Below, piece after piece: positions 12,542 through 27,400 of a stretch of DNA of 64,000 bases. Each line of letters begins with the position of its first letter. Position 1 is the stretch's first letter. The translations under genes were made by a program, and so were the position numbers. Location: assembly GCA_020536535.1 (NCBI GenBank), contig JAHLWZ010000672.1, forward strand, positions 82,758 to 146,757, given 5' to 3'. The notes under the pieces were generated by a model. That model ran no database searches and had not been told where the DNA came from. It saw only the letters and a list, made by a program, of their open reading frames with translations. The DNA is from Pelomyxa schiedti. Taxonomy: Eukaryota; Evosea; Pelobiontida; Pelomyxidae.

Positions 12542-14385
12542 CTAATTGAGAAGCTTGGCAGCTTCAGCCTTGCGTGGTTTTATTTTCAGACGCCACAACA
12601 AAATAAGGGCAGGCACAATGATTGCAACAAGGAGAGCAAAGGAGCACAGAGCCACTGTACATATGAGCCACACTTCCCAGACACAGGTGTCCGGTTCTGG
12701 TCCATGCTCTGTGTACTGCATGCCTGTGTTTGTGTATGGGCTGTTGCACTGGCACTCCACTTCGTTGTCACATACCACAGCACATGTTCCGTGTCCACCA
12801 CAGCTGCTCCAGTATTCAGAGGTTACATAGCACACAAAGTCATCGCCCAGGATCGATGCCGTACCTACGTCCGCGCAACACATTACAGTTGTGTTCTGCA
12901 GAGGCCAAGGTGCGCAAGTTCTTTCGCACAGCTCTTGTGCATCCACTCCACATGCCAAATTGCCGGGGCCATTCACATCAGTGTTGTTCACAAGTATCAA
13001 TCCGTCTAGTCCCCAGTACTCTTGGCTTTTATCTAAAGATTCCACGTAAATGCCTCCTCCAAGGTTGCTGGCTGTGTTTCCAGTCATTGTTACTTCGTCG
13101 ATGAGGTCTCTCGCAACGGTCTCATAATAGATTGCACCCCCATTCCGTCCTGCAGAGTTGTCATTGAAGTAGGTATTCCACGGAGTAACGCAGTCCCCGC
13201 ACGTTGACCAAATGGCACCCCCATCATTACCTATAGATGAACATTTTACTCAAAGGGAATTCTAAAGTTGGCCAATTTACCGGCATAGTTCCTGTAAAAA
13301 GAAGAATCATCTGGTGAAACTCCGATTGAATCAGTGAAGTAAATTGCACCTCCATTCCCATTGCACGAGTTATCTCCGAAGCTGGCCTTGGGAAACTCAG
13401 TGTAGGCACACCCCGTAATAAAGACGGCTCCACCTTGGCTTTCAGCATGGTTGAGAGACAGGACAAAATAATAAAATTGCCCCTCCCCACAGCTCCTGAA
13501 ATTAAGGGTTTTAAGATGAGGAAGGAACCCTTCATTAATTAATTACATACTGAAGATTGATTGCGCCACCGAACTCCGCAGAATTTTGCCGGAAGCTGCC
13601 ATATCTGAAATCAAAAGTTGGCACAGAATCGAAATAGGTAGCGCCACCGCCAACTTCAGCTTGGTTATTGGAAAAATCGCAGTAGCGCCCCACCAAATCT
13701 TGAACAGCTGAGACAAAAAGAGCTCCCCCGTTATACGCGCTGTAGCAACCTTAATATGATGTTATCTTTGACTGAGGAGATAGGGGACCAACCAGTAAAA
13801 CTCATATTGTTTATGTGCGTTGAGTTTGAGTTCATCAGTGTGAGGCAGCCGCCCCTCGTGGATTCCAGTCTGTTGGTGCCATTGGCGATTGTAAGAGCTG
13901 TTAGAGAAATCGCATAAAAACCCCCCACGAACAATCCAGGTGCACCACCGCAGTCAATGACTGTGCTGCTCTCACCCTTCCCAATCAAACTGAAGGCAGA
14001 GGATGGTCTCAAATAAAGTTAGTAGGAAAAGCGCGTTGGAGGAAAAAGATACTGTTGATTAACTGTTGTATAATCACTCACATCTACGCAATAGTCACTA
14101 CCTGCTGCACCACTGTCCTCAGGTGGATATCGGCCCACACCAATGTCAATAGTCACATTGATACTTTCACCACACAACAGCATACATTGCCTGATAGTCA
14201 AACAAGGGCTCAATTCAGACCCACAACCAGCCCAGTCGTTACCAATAGTTTCCACATGACTGTAATTCGAAGTAAACAAGGATTGGGTGCCTCAAAAGAA
14301 GACTGTCTTACCACAGATAAGAAGACTGCCCGGTACATATTCCCACGACAAGGAGAACAGCAACCAACGCCAAAAGTCGTTCCAT
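12542..14385 (-). CDS. Secreted/membrane beta-helix-like protein with EGF-like module and TM
   Basis: This is a predicted type I cell-surface protein. The start at 14385 gives MERLLALVAVLLVVGICTG, a clean signal peptide, and splices into HVETIGNDWAGCGSELSPCL. Many short exons follow with repeating glycine/asparagine units such as NNMSFTGW, NDNSAGRNGGAIYYE and MTGNTASNLGGGIYVES. These resemble the rungs of right-handed parallel beta-helix (pectin-lyase-like or Pmp-like) repeats. The last exon has a Cys-rich stretch ending in CGGHGTCAVVCDNEVECQCN, an EGF-like module. It is followed by a TM helix (WLICTVALCSFALLVAIIVP) and a short basic tail (RLKIKPRKAEAAKLLN). Function is unknown; adhesion or surface recognition would fit. 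One intron ends in a TACTAAC branch site. Domain calls are from motif inspection only. Confidence 0.8.
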
Positions 14386-14680
14386 TGGTTCCTTGTGTTT
14401 GTTGTTGGAAACCACTTCGCTGCATTTTGGCTAACGGTTTGATGATTCTCAAAGTTCAGTGGAAGTTTGGACGATGATGGATGTAGTGCTTAAAAAAGCG
14501 GTTTGGGCCGCTCGATCAAAATTGTGGTTTTCCACCACAAAAAAAGAGTTGTGTTTTGCGTGGTGCAGGCGATTGATTGGGATATGTGATAATCTAGGGA
14601 TCCTTTGGTTTTTTTTTTTAAAAGCTTTGTTTTTTATCTACTTGTGTATTTGGTGCCAGTATAGGTCATCTATATATGCT

Positions 14681-15415
14681 TCATTCGTGCTTGTCCTTGG
14701 CCAAGTCGACAAGTGTATCCAGCACGCCTCTTTTGTGAGAGCGTTTGCTTCGCACGGCCACGGCTGCGACGGCGGGGGTGAACGTGTCCCTCACGGTGAG
14801 TTTCGGCGACGCCATGTTGGGCGCCGACGTGGGCCCAGGGGGCGCCCCTGGGCTGTTGTACTTGGCCTGCGGAGGAGGCTCGTAGCGGGGGACAACGGCC
14901 AACGGCGTGTAGCTGCCATTGGGATTGGCATTGGCATTGGGGCTGGTGTTGTACGTGGAATAGGCCGAGGGGGTGGAGGCTTGGCTGGGACTGCCGTAGT
15001 AGTAGATTGGGGCTGTCGTGGCAGTGTTTGGGTTCGGTGACAAGGCCATTCCGGATTGTGGTTGTTGGTACTGGGCAGTGCGAGACGATGACGGCGGTGG
15101 TGTGGCTGTGGCCTGTGGCTGCTGCTGCTGCCCATTGGCGTAGTACTGGCGCAGAAGCTGTTTGTTCTGCTGGTGGGTACTGGCCGCCGTGGAGTATTGT
15201 TGTTGTTGTTGTTGTGGTTGCGGCTGATAGTGTGTGGTTGTAGAGGTAGAGGCGACGGCGGGTGGGTTGGCTACTGCTGCCGCGGCGGACGAGTCGGCGT
15301 GGGCTGTTGGGTAGTGGCCGCAGTAGTCGCAGGCGTTACCGGTGGCTGGGAGCACGTAGTCCGCACAGTCGCACTGGCTGCAGCGACCACGTACCTTGCC
15401 TTGCCTATCTCTCAT
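14681..15415 (-). CDS. Protein with N-terminal Cys/His zinc motif and disordered Gln/Ser/Pro tail
   Basis: This is a single-exon frame of 244 codons. The N terminus MRDRQGKVRGRCSQCDCAD continues with NACDYCGHYPTAH, giving a C-x2-C-x-C ... C-x2-C-G-H-x3-H array that probably binds zinc. Small CGH-x-P-x-x-H motifs of this kind occur in disordered proteins of fungi and amoebae. The rest is Ala/Ser/Thr and Gln/Tyr/Pro-rich and low in order, ending in a basic patch (SKRSHKRGVLDTL) and VDLAKDKHE. No other domain is visible, so no function is given. It shares a divergent start region of only 75 bases with the membrane RING gene at 15491. Confidence 0.65.
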   Translation of the reverse strand: MRDRQGKVRGRCSQCDCADYVLPATGNACDYCGHYPTAHADSSAAAAVANPPAVASTSTTTHYQPQPQQQQQQYSTAASTHQQNKQLLRQYYANGQQQQPQATATPPPSSSRTAQYQQPQSGMALSPNPNTATTAPIYYYGSPSQASTPSAYSTYNTSPNANANPNGSYTPLAVVPRYEPPPQAKYNSPGAPPGPTSAPNMASPKLTVRDTFTPAVAAVAVRSKRSHKRGVLDTLVDLAKDKHE

Positions 15416-15490
15416 CCTTTTTTTCTTTTTTGATTGGGTTTATTTTCCGCGAAATGGAGTTCCAAAACAATTACACCCTCAGGATTTGCA

Positions 15491-16494
15491 ATGGAAAAAC
15501 AAGCCGTCGCACTCAGCGCATCGGATTTCAGGCACGAGAGGCACAACGACAAGAATGTGGTCACCGTCAACGACGTGCAGAAGCTCGTCGCCGACAGCAC
15601 CAGCACCACCACCACCGGCGGCGTGCCTCCGCCACCACCGCCCACAACAACCGAGAGGCTAGGCCTGATCGGGGGCGGTGCCGCGGCGGCGGCGGCTGCA
15701 GCGACCGCGGCCGGGGTTGTCTCGTGGCGGGCGCTGTCCTCCACCGCCTCCTCCGCCGCGGCGGTGTGCAGCGGTGGGTCGTGTGCGCTGCGCCCGCCCC
15801 CCGCTCTTGGCGGCCGGCTCGCCTCCTCGTCCCTGCCTCGGTGGGGCGGCTCGCTGCTGGGCGCGGGCACCGGCGGGGGGGCGGCCCAGAGCGCACTGGG
15901 CGGGGCGGCGAGGCACCTATGCAGCATCGGCGGCGGCAGCAGCACGGGGGGGCCACGGCTGCCCCTGGCTCCTTCTGGGGGCGGCAGGGGGGGCTCGTCT
16001 GGGGGGGCTCAGCTTGCTCTCGTTGGAGTTGTATGTGCTCGAACTGTTTGTTGTATTTTGGATTGGTTGGTGGGTGTGCTTTTTGTTTTTGATTTTTTTT
16101 TTCTTAATAGGTAAGTAAATTAATGTGTCGAAAAGGGTGTTGCACTGGCTGCGGCTGCGATTGGTGGGTTGTATTACTATTACTTTTCAAAGAGTGGGGA
16201 AGAACCTAGTACTGCAACTACTCCCACTGCTACAACTCCAACTTCCTGTTCCAACCTCACCTCTGCCTCTCCAATTAGTGAACTTCTTTGCGCACTCTGC
16301 ATGGAAAATAGGTGAACGTCGTCCTTCCACCCCTCTCGTTTATTAACATGATTGTGCACTATAGTGTGGACACTGCTCTTGTCCGCTGTGGGCACACTTT
16401 GTGCAATACATGCTTACAGCAACTGCACACGCCTGTCAACTGCCCATTTTGCAGACAGGCAACCACTGATACCATTAAAATCTTTTTCGTTTAA
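15491..16494 (+). CDS. Membrane-anchored RING-type E3 ubiquitin ligase
   Basis: This is a predicted E3 ligase with a C-terminal C3HC4 RING. The start is the ATG giving MEKQAVALSASDFRHERHN. A Gly/Ala/Ser-rich GC-heavy region follows, with a hydrophobic Ala stretch (GGGAAAAAAAATAAG). After an intron the second exon gives VALAAAAIGGLYYYYFSK, a probable membrane segment. The RING is split by a third intron: LLCALCMEN, then VRCGHTLCNTCLQQLHTPVN and CPFCRQ, so all eight zinc ligands are present, and the protein ends TIKIFFV. The layout of membrane segments and a terminal RING resembles organelle-anchored ligases such as MUL1, but the N-terminal part shows no MUL1-like domain. Substrate and membrane are unknown. 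Confidence 0.82.
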
Positions 16495-16559
16495 ACTGGA
16501 AATTTGGCAAGAGAAAAAAAGAAAATTTTTTGGAATTTCATTCTTTGTTTTCCAATATA

Positions 16560-19500
16560 TTAGAAGAGCCAATCATCTGGAGTGGACTCCCAGAGAGTGG
16601 CGGTGTTTTTGCTTGGTTGTGGTTGTGTTTGTGTGTCTGGTTGTTGCTGCATTGTAGCCAGAAGCTTTTCAACTCGGATAACCATTTGGCTGTATTCCTT
16701 CAGAGCTGCATTTGCATAAGAATCAGCAAACGGAAACGGAAGAATGAGCCGTACCCAATTGCAAATCTAGTGCTTCCTTCATCTGGTTAACAGAGACCAA
16801 AAATTCGACGAGGGAGTGCACATCATCTTGCAATGACATTAGCTGGGTCACACTTTCCCGCAAATTAGAGATACCTCGTAGGCCTGTATTGGTAGAAAGC
16901 CCGGATAAGGTTGCACTCAATTTTTGGGGCTCTCCTGCACCCCTATCCCCAAGACCCTTCTGTCTACGCTTCCTTTTACTTTGCCTGCCAGAATCTGTAT
17001 GCATGTTATTCTAGAAACTTAGTTAATTTCTAACCTGGTGCTTGAGGTGGGGCGGTTGGGCTAATTGATATAGAGACGATTCTATTACATGTCTTTGTGT
17101 GCTGTGTTATGGCCGATTTCATTTCCAAAAGGATATCATGGGCTGATTCGATAGCAGCACCTATCAGTGCCTCTACTTTTTCGGCAAGGTTTTGCATTAG
17201 GCACTGGAATGAAGTCAGGAGGAAAATTATTTGAGGTTCGGTACATATTGCATGGCGGTTTTCCACGAGTGAGCTGCCAAGTACAATGAATACACTTTCT
17301 CACAATCTTTGGGGCAGTACTGCTTTAAAACGTCAGCTGCCTCAAGAAATTGCATCCCGCTTTCAAGCTGCTCAACGCACCTATAGGCTAAATAGTTGAA
17401 TACCAACAGACAGTTGGAAATGCTTTTGTTTTTTTTTTAAATACCTAGATCACAGAGTCGTTCTGGAGAATAGTTGGCTTTGTGTGCGGAAATGAAAGCT
17501 GACTGCCAATCATTGGAACTGACAAACTCTGTGATTGCTTTTTCATGCTTCGATGCCATTTGATACACTGGGGCGATAAAACAGAATGATACGTGAGAGA
17601 TGTGGAACCTGTGAAACAGTGTAACACATACGAATAGCGGCATTTCTCTGAGAGCCGGTTGAAACAAGATAGTCTCCATGCAGCTCGCAAATCGCATAAA
17701 ATTGGGGAGTATTGTGCTCGTACAGTTGCATGGCTTGCTTGTATAACTGGTGTTCTTGAATGAGCCTCAAGCACTCAGGGAATTTATCACTTCCCGCCTT
17801 GCTGACGAAGAAGAATTAAATGTGATTAAAAGGTGGAAGTGAACCAACCTGAGATTGGCCAATGCTGAAGCGTAGCGCCGTAAATGAACATCTATCGAAT
17901 ACTTCATGTAATACTCTGGCATCGCTTGAAGTTCTTCAAGGAAAGGAATGTACTCCTTTGGGTCCTACTCAAAAAATCAAAAAAGAAGAGAAAGAAATAT
18001 TCCACTTACACGTTGTGACTTTTCAGAGACCATATGAACAAGGTCGAAGTCGTACATCCCAAGGGCAGTATCGAACAAAACATTCACCTCAACAAGGACC
18101 ACAGCGAATTCAACGAGTTTAGATCCTAATATCTTGGACTTGTCCAGCCCTGATACAGATCAGTTGTGCTCGAAAAGAAGGGGCTCCACACACTGTTCAG
18201 TTGGTGAATAAGCCTAAGTCCGGATTCGTAGTCGGGGGGTGATTTGACTGCATGGGCAGTAAAAATGGAGGTGTAATATCTGAAAGTAAATGAGATGCTA
18301 TGACGAGAGGAGAAGCTGACTTGCTGATGTCCTTTGTTTGAAGTATTTCAATAAACTTGTCACATACTGTGTTAACTTTGGACAAAGTTGAGGGTGGTGG
18401 TGTTTGAGAAAGCTGCAGCGGATTCTGATATAGCTTTACAGCAACATTTTCCTCTCTGACCAATCAGTACATTGAGCAAGGAAAAAAATTAAACCAAACC
18501 TCAGGCTTGAAAGGAATATGTTCAGCTGCTCTGGTGATTGAATTTGCTCGATGACTAAGTCCAAATCTGCCATAAAGGTGGCAAAGTTGTTGTCACACAA
18601 GAAATTTGGATCAATCCTGTGGCGCCTTATAAGGCCCATTCCTTGCTGATAGCATTTTCTAATGCAATATGATGATTAATCACCCTTGAAACTGCGGTTA
18701 CCTTTCAAGACAAGACCTCAAGGTATCTGTTACAAGCCCCCTTGGATGAACCGATTCAAGATTTCCTCTTGGCATCTACATTGATTATACTCAGACAACC
18801 TCCAACTTTCAATAGCATTAAATACCTGCATTACAACTAAAGTCATATCCGGAGTCCGTGGCACAGCAACAATAACGGCACCACGTTCGACTGTTCTAGA
18901 GGAGTCATGCCAGATATTATCTAATTCTGTTGCGAGTTCTGCAGTAAGGTCCAGACCTAAAGGCAGAAGTCTGGAAATTGTTGGAGATGAGGATTGGTGG
19001 CTTGGAAAATTATTCGCACCGAAGTTTGTAGTCGAGTGTGGTATAAACAATAAAACGCGGATGGAGAGAAAATGATGTGCAAGAATTGGACACAAGGATC
19101 TTTCCAACAAACAGGTGATTTCTTGTGCTCAGCCCGACGACAACTTCCTGTTGAAAAAGTGTTTCAACAAAAGAAATGAGGAAGATGTTGGCATAACCTT
19201 TCCATCAGGAAGTTTTGTCACCGAAATTGAGCGACATGGAACAGGGAAGTCCAAAGAATGATCAGGTGTTGCAACGAACTCCCCTAAAAAAAAAAAAAGA
19301 ATGGTAAATGGATGAAAAGTCATGTCAAAGGACTAACAAACCCTCCCTGCTGGACTTAAAAACTGCTCCATTGGTGAGCTCCAAGAAAAATGAAGACTCA
19401 CCAAGTGCGATGTCGAGAACTCTGCCATTAAGAGTTCTTTCAATCATAGTGATGCTATTGGATTCTGCTAAAAAAAGGTAAACATAGTGGCCAAAGAAAG

Positions 19501-21599
19501 AAACCCTCACCCAATCGAAAGTCTATGATGCAGTCACAAGTGCTGGAACTTGGGCTTTTAGAGACTGCCAGCACTCTTGACGAAGACAATACTTGAGTTA
19601 GTCTCACACAAGACAACGTTGGGTGTTGCACAGCACATGTAAGAGTTGGTGCACAGTGGGGTTGTAAGGCATATAGGAAAAGTGACTGTGGGGGGCTTTC
19701 TGATGATGGCTGGAACAGAGTGGTGGAACAGTGAACAGCCATGATATCACCACTGAAGGACACCCTCAAAACTTGGGCAGGGAGGGCAATAGAATAGCAC
19801 GACATGGGTGGAGGGACTATACTTTGAGCCAGAGGGGTCAACAGTAAGGAATCTGTTTTTAAATTTAGGAGGTGAGTACGGCATTGAACTGGGGAAATCA
19901 CACTTCCGTCAACCACAGCAGTCATGCTCGTGGAACTTTCAGTTGCAACTGCAAAATCCCAACAGAATTGTATTTCGTGAAGTTCAAGCCCTGTTTTCTG
20001 TTACTGCAGGTGGAATCAACACAACCCTACCTGTGTAAACACGAAACAACATTGGATCCTCTGGATCCCACTCTGCGTATACGCAAGGGCCTTGTATATT
20101 ACTACTCTGTTTCAAGTACCACTTGAAATTACTGAAAATCCAAAATTGAACATTAACATCCTACTATGAAGGTGGGATCAAGGTGTGGACTTGGGAGACT
20201 GCATACAATTGGATTATTTCCTGAAGTGAATATCACTGCCAATACATCCGAGGAAGAATTCCATAGAACACTGGAGAGCTTCTTGTCACCCTGCCCAGTG
20301 CACGTAAAACTTCCTCTGATGGCCCCATTTTGTTCGAATTGTACAACTCGGTTATCTACGGTTCCAACAGAGATGAAACTCCCTGAAGGTCTATCTCACT
20401 CAGCCAGTGGGAGTAAGATATATAAATCAACCTCCAAGAGACTGATTGGACAAGATCCACTTTTTCTTTGCATGAAACAAGAAACTTTCCAGACTTGTCG
20501 AAGATGGATACAAGTCTTTTACCTTGTAGAACAATTAGATTTTTTATTTAAAAAATAGATTTTTATGAAGAAACCTGGGGTCACATCAGTGTGATTGACA
20601 GCAAACAATGACCCATCTCCTTTCCAACTTATTTCTGCTAAAAACTTGAGTATGTTGAATGAAAGCAAAAAAATATTACCACCAAAGAACGACAGTTTTT
20701 CAGATGGCACAGGAAGTGAGTGCTTGTGAAGTATTCTGGCATCAGTTTCATCTATCACAACCACAGAACAGTCTTCTAGAACAACTGCTGCTACCTTGAT
20801 GAATCGTCAAAAGGGGAAAGTTATTTTGTTCATACAGCGGATCCAGGACACCATTGAACACAAACTATTGGAAGTGGGAGCAAACCAACAACTTCAACCT
20901 GAAAGATTGTTGTGGGATACATAATGCTTTGGTAAGAATAGCGTACCACACTCAACCGAGGGTCATAAGAAAGCACTTCCCCCGTTTTCAGGGCAACATT
21001 TAAACGAGCTGTATCTGGATTGAACTGTAATGCCACAATTTGAAGACTTTTGTGTGTGACTAGTGGGAGGAAAAGAGGCTGTATCTCTTTGCAAGTAACT
21101 GGAAACCTGAGAGAATTGGGAAAAAATGGTCAAACTGTGGAAAAGAGGGGAAAAAATGGTCAAACTGTGGAAAAGAGGGGAAAAAAAAAAAAACCGAAAA
21201 TAGAATAAATGTCATACGTGGAAATTGTTGAGGAAGAAGCTGGGGCAGTGACACATGACATTTGAACTAAAGTGCACAAACAAGAACCTCGTTTGGAACA
21301 ACATGCCCCCCACAGGGTTCGTCCCCCAATGCTGTTTTGTTTTCACATCGGTGAGAACTTTAAATTCGTCCAGAAAGTGAGTGGGTGCTCACGTGTGACT
21401 GGGAGTCGTTGCCCCAGATGCCAAAATTGAAACTGGGCCCACATCTGTCGTGGCAGCGAGAACCTGAATCCACAGTGAAAACCCATTGTGAAAAAACAAG
21501 GGGCGCGAGCTGTGTTGTAGTGATGGGATGTCAATTGTATGCGGTCACGCCACGAACATTGTTCACGGTCGACTGGACGCTGAGCTTAAGATTGTGCAT
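16560..21599 (-). CDS. ELP1: Elongator complex subunit 1 (ELP1/IKAP homologue)
   Basis: This is the scaffold subunit of Elongator, which modifies wobble uridines of tRNA in the cytoplasm. The start reads MHNLKLSVQSTVNNVRG, much like the usual ELP1 start. The N-terminal half consists of short exons with WD40-type phrases (FNPDTARLNVALKTGEVL, VDIALGESSF). The C-terminal half has diagnostic ELP1 segments: TALGMYDFDLVHMVSEKSQ, FPECLRLIQEHQLYKQAMQL, LHGDYLVSTGS and SNDWQSAFISAHK. A basic patch, KRKRRQKGLGDRGAG, corresponds to the tRNA-binding basic region. After the last intron the protein ends ESTPDDWLF. There are more than 20 introns, and one near 21121 carries a 30-base tandem duplication. Family identity is strong; individual exon joins were not all checked. 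Confidence 0.92.
21121..21180. repeat. Perfect 30-base tandem duplication inside an ELP1 intron
   Basis: Two identical adjacent 30-base units, each beginning AAAAAATGGTCAAACTGTGG, fill this interval. On the gene's strand each unit contains a pyrimidine run followed by CCACAG, which looks like a 3' splice site. The likely true acceptor is the TCTCAG just downstream, before VSSYLQRD-like or alternative-frame sequence. Confidence 0.85.
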
Positions 21600-22005
21600 G
21601 TTTAATTCCCTTGGCTAGCTGATCAAATTTTCTCCCAATGATTTTGGCGAAGCACCGAGTACTGAGAACCTTGGTATGGTCAGTTCCTGGACCACTCACG
21701 TATTGGAAGTCAATGATGCGACAAGAAGAGCAAAACGCTCTTAGGAAGCTACATGGGTAGACCTTCGTATGGTCACTCATCACAGAGGTTGCTGGGCATG
21801 AGAGGCGCTATCACACCAGAGATTCCCTTCCAGGGTGAGATCTCGGAACGATTTTCTCAAACCAGGTAGATAAAAAGGCATCCTCAGCGACAAAGAATAA
21901 ATAAATTGATGAAAAAATCGCAAAACGACAAGCAACTTCGCATTATTTTTTTGTTTATAAAAGTAATTTCGGACAAATAATAGCCCTTCCACATACATCG
22001 CTACG

Positions 22006-24353
<2,348 letters not shown>

Positions 24354-24441
24354 TGTTCCAATCAGAAATCCAAAGTAGAAATTACAGAGAAACATCATTT
24401 TTGGGGCAAAATGAAATCTTTTTATTCTATTCCATTTTCCT

Positions 24442-27400
24442 CTATGAACCGAGTGTCAGTGCCCGCTCCTTTTTGGGCGGTGCTTGTTCTGCGGGTGCAA
24501 GTGTGGTTACGTAGATTACATCTGGGAGAAGCACAACGGCACAACTGTCGGGGAGACTGTCTTGCAGAACTGGAGTGATGGGGTTAGTACCCGGTGATTG
24601 AGGAGGAGAAGCGAGGCAACTTACTGTCGGTATCTTGGAATGCACAGGGGAGAGACGCGAGCATATCTACAGTGGGGAGTGTGTGGCTAATTGCGGCAGT
24701 AACTGTGTACTCAATTGGAAGTGGGTAGAGGCGGAAACAGTCACGTTGTGTTGAAATGTTACAGCGAGCAAATATTTTAGATTTCAATGTGCGGATGGTC
24801 TCGTAGCGTGAAAGTACTACCTGGGAAGTGATTAAATGGTTTAGGGAAGGAGGCTGCCGAGCAACTTCGAATATTGGATCAGGGGTTGCTGGCTGTTTGG
24901 CCCATGATACTACATATATAACAATTTGCTCAATATCATGGACCTCCTCAGGTTTCCCAATATCCTATTATGTATGAATTCTAGAAGAGAGGATACATAA
25001 GGTACCCAAACAGCCACGTCAAATTCGTCCTGGCATATATCTTGAATTGGCATACAATCCGGTAAAGTCTGAATAATGTAAAGTGGTGCAATGTTACATA
25101 TAATACACACCATTTTCAGCCGGTACTCTGATTTACGGAAAACTGGGATCAAACGAAGATGGCTGGAGTTCGGATACCGCAGGGGATCTGTTTTGGCAAT
25201 GGCATGTTTGAGATTGGCTACCGTACCATATGTATGAGCTTGCTCTATCTGATTTGGTGAGTATTATGCATCCTGGGGGATAGTGTACTTGAAGAGCGTT
25301 GCTAAAAGCCATTTCAGTGTGAATAAAAGTATGCACACTGAAAAAGAGTTAACGGACGGGAACGAGAAGACAACGATGCTTATTCATGGATCATACATGA
25401 GGCAAGGGTAAACTGGAGAAGGGAGAGCAACTAAGGGTGTTCCACCGACTACGTTTAGTGCAAGTAGTGTGCTACTATGGTCTACGATCTGAAAGGGGGG
25501 TTATTTATGAGAAGCCTCAATTAAAGAAACAACCTCCACATTCCAGTTGTACCCGCGGAATATCCTTACTCTCTTTGTGTCCCACATGGCAGCATGTTGT
25601 TCAACACCCACACTTTTCTTTATGTTTCATTTTTACCTCATAAAAGAGAGCTTAAAAGGTACCAAGGTATCGGCAACGGCGGATTTCAACTCGTTCAAAG
25701 TCACAAGTCCATGAGGCAAGAAGAGGTGTACAGTTTCTTCTCCATTAGTACCTAATTTCACTTTGAAGTGCTCAGGATTCGTAATATTAGGTATCAGGTC
25801 ACAGTCAGGTGTGGAACTAAAAGAAATTTCCAGGAGTACCCAGGAAAATGGAATCTACCTTAGCCACATGCATGAAGAGTCATCAGGAAGAGGTAATGTT
25901 TCATTGGGATCACCGAGTACTTTGTTGCCTTTCCTGGTGCATAGTATCAAGTCATGTGAGACCCCAATTTTTTCCTTGGTAGTCATCAAAATTCTCGAGT
26001 TTGTATGTGTCAACTCCTTACCTTGAATTGTTGAACGGTTTCGTTTTTGCCGGCGTACCAGTGAGAGTATCTGTAAGAACCTGACTCAAATGTGCCAATC
26101 CTCCACACAGAAGCCTCTCCGGATAAGAGCAGAGCATTTGCATTCACAACACATAGGACCTGTGTCAAAAAATTTCCATTGTTAGGAACCAAATTTCCTG
26201 TTTACCTGTCTTCTTGCTAGACCCAGAGACCCTATTGTAGCGGAGTCTTCCTGGGGTAGAGGAGTGCCGCTGCGCCACAGATTATCAGTATTGGTGTTGG
26301 TCACAAAAACGAAGTCACTAGAAAGTTTGAACAGATCCTTGACTTCATTCTACGAAAATTAGATTTCTCGATTGTGTGGGAGTACTGTACCTTTAACTCA
26401 AGTAAAGTTTTCTTTTGATACACAGTGAGTAAGTGCTCGTAGTATTTGTAGACAACACTGATTTCAAAAGACTCAGACAGCATTTTTTTCTTCATAACCT
26501 TGACATTCCAGGTCTCATTTTTGTGCTTTACCAAGCTGTCCAATGCAGGGGGTATAGCAGTATCCGGCACAATATTAACGTTTCGTGTTGGGTTAACTAT
26601 TGTAATTGATGGAAGAGCAATAAATTGAATGCAGATACCTTGCCGATACATCAACATATACGCGGTTCCATAACCGTCTTGTGAAACACCGTAACTAAGC
26701 ATATGTAAGCCAAATAATGTGTTTTCAGTAGGATTTTACCAGGCACTTATATCCGACTCGGGTATTTTAGTTACATTAGAGTCATTGAAGTTGTACCACT
26801 GGTTTGACTCGAAATTCTAGTGAATTAGGTTTCTTCCCTAAGGTAATCAAATAGACCTTGATGAATGCGTAGTAATGGCCACCTGACGCATTGCCACTAT
26901 GGACAAGTATAGCATACAAGTCGTATTTAAAGTAATTGCCATGAGACGTTGAAGGAAGCGATGGTGCGATATCCATGGCATCACATTCAGTCGAGGAACA
27001 AGAAGACTCATGTTGCCCTTCATCTGTGTATCTTATAAAAAAAAAAGGGGGAAAAGGAGGGGGAAAAAGCCAGTAGAACAGGGGGTGGCGTTGGTAGAAG
27101 GAGGAAACTGTTTGCAGATTTACTGGATAAAAGAGGTGCCACATCAAGGACTGTTGGAAAGGCCACAGAATCATTTAGTTTAATACGCTGGTTCTGTTTT
27201 TTTTTTTTTTTTAAGTGCCAAAACGAGAGAAACGCACAACCTTTGTGAAATCAAATGTGAACCGCTTCAGATGCAATGTAAGAATGTAGGGTACAGTTTT
27301 TAACGACAGAGATTTTTGTGCGTTGACCTTCACACGTTTAAATGAAGAGAAACGCTACTTGTGTTACCTTCTTGTTACACACGGCGCAGAAGTACTGATT

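Noticed and set aside
15262-16092. Long Arg/Gly and Pro-rich frames on both strands at 15262-16118
   Set aside because: They result from the high GC content of the first exon of the RING gene. The frame carrying the intron joins to a complete RING is the one with ATG at 15491.
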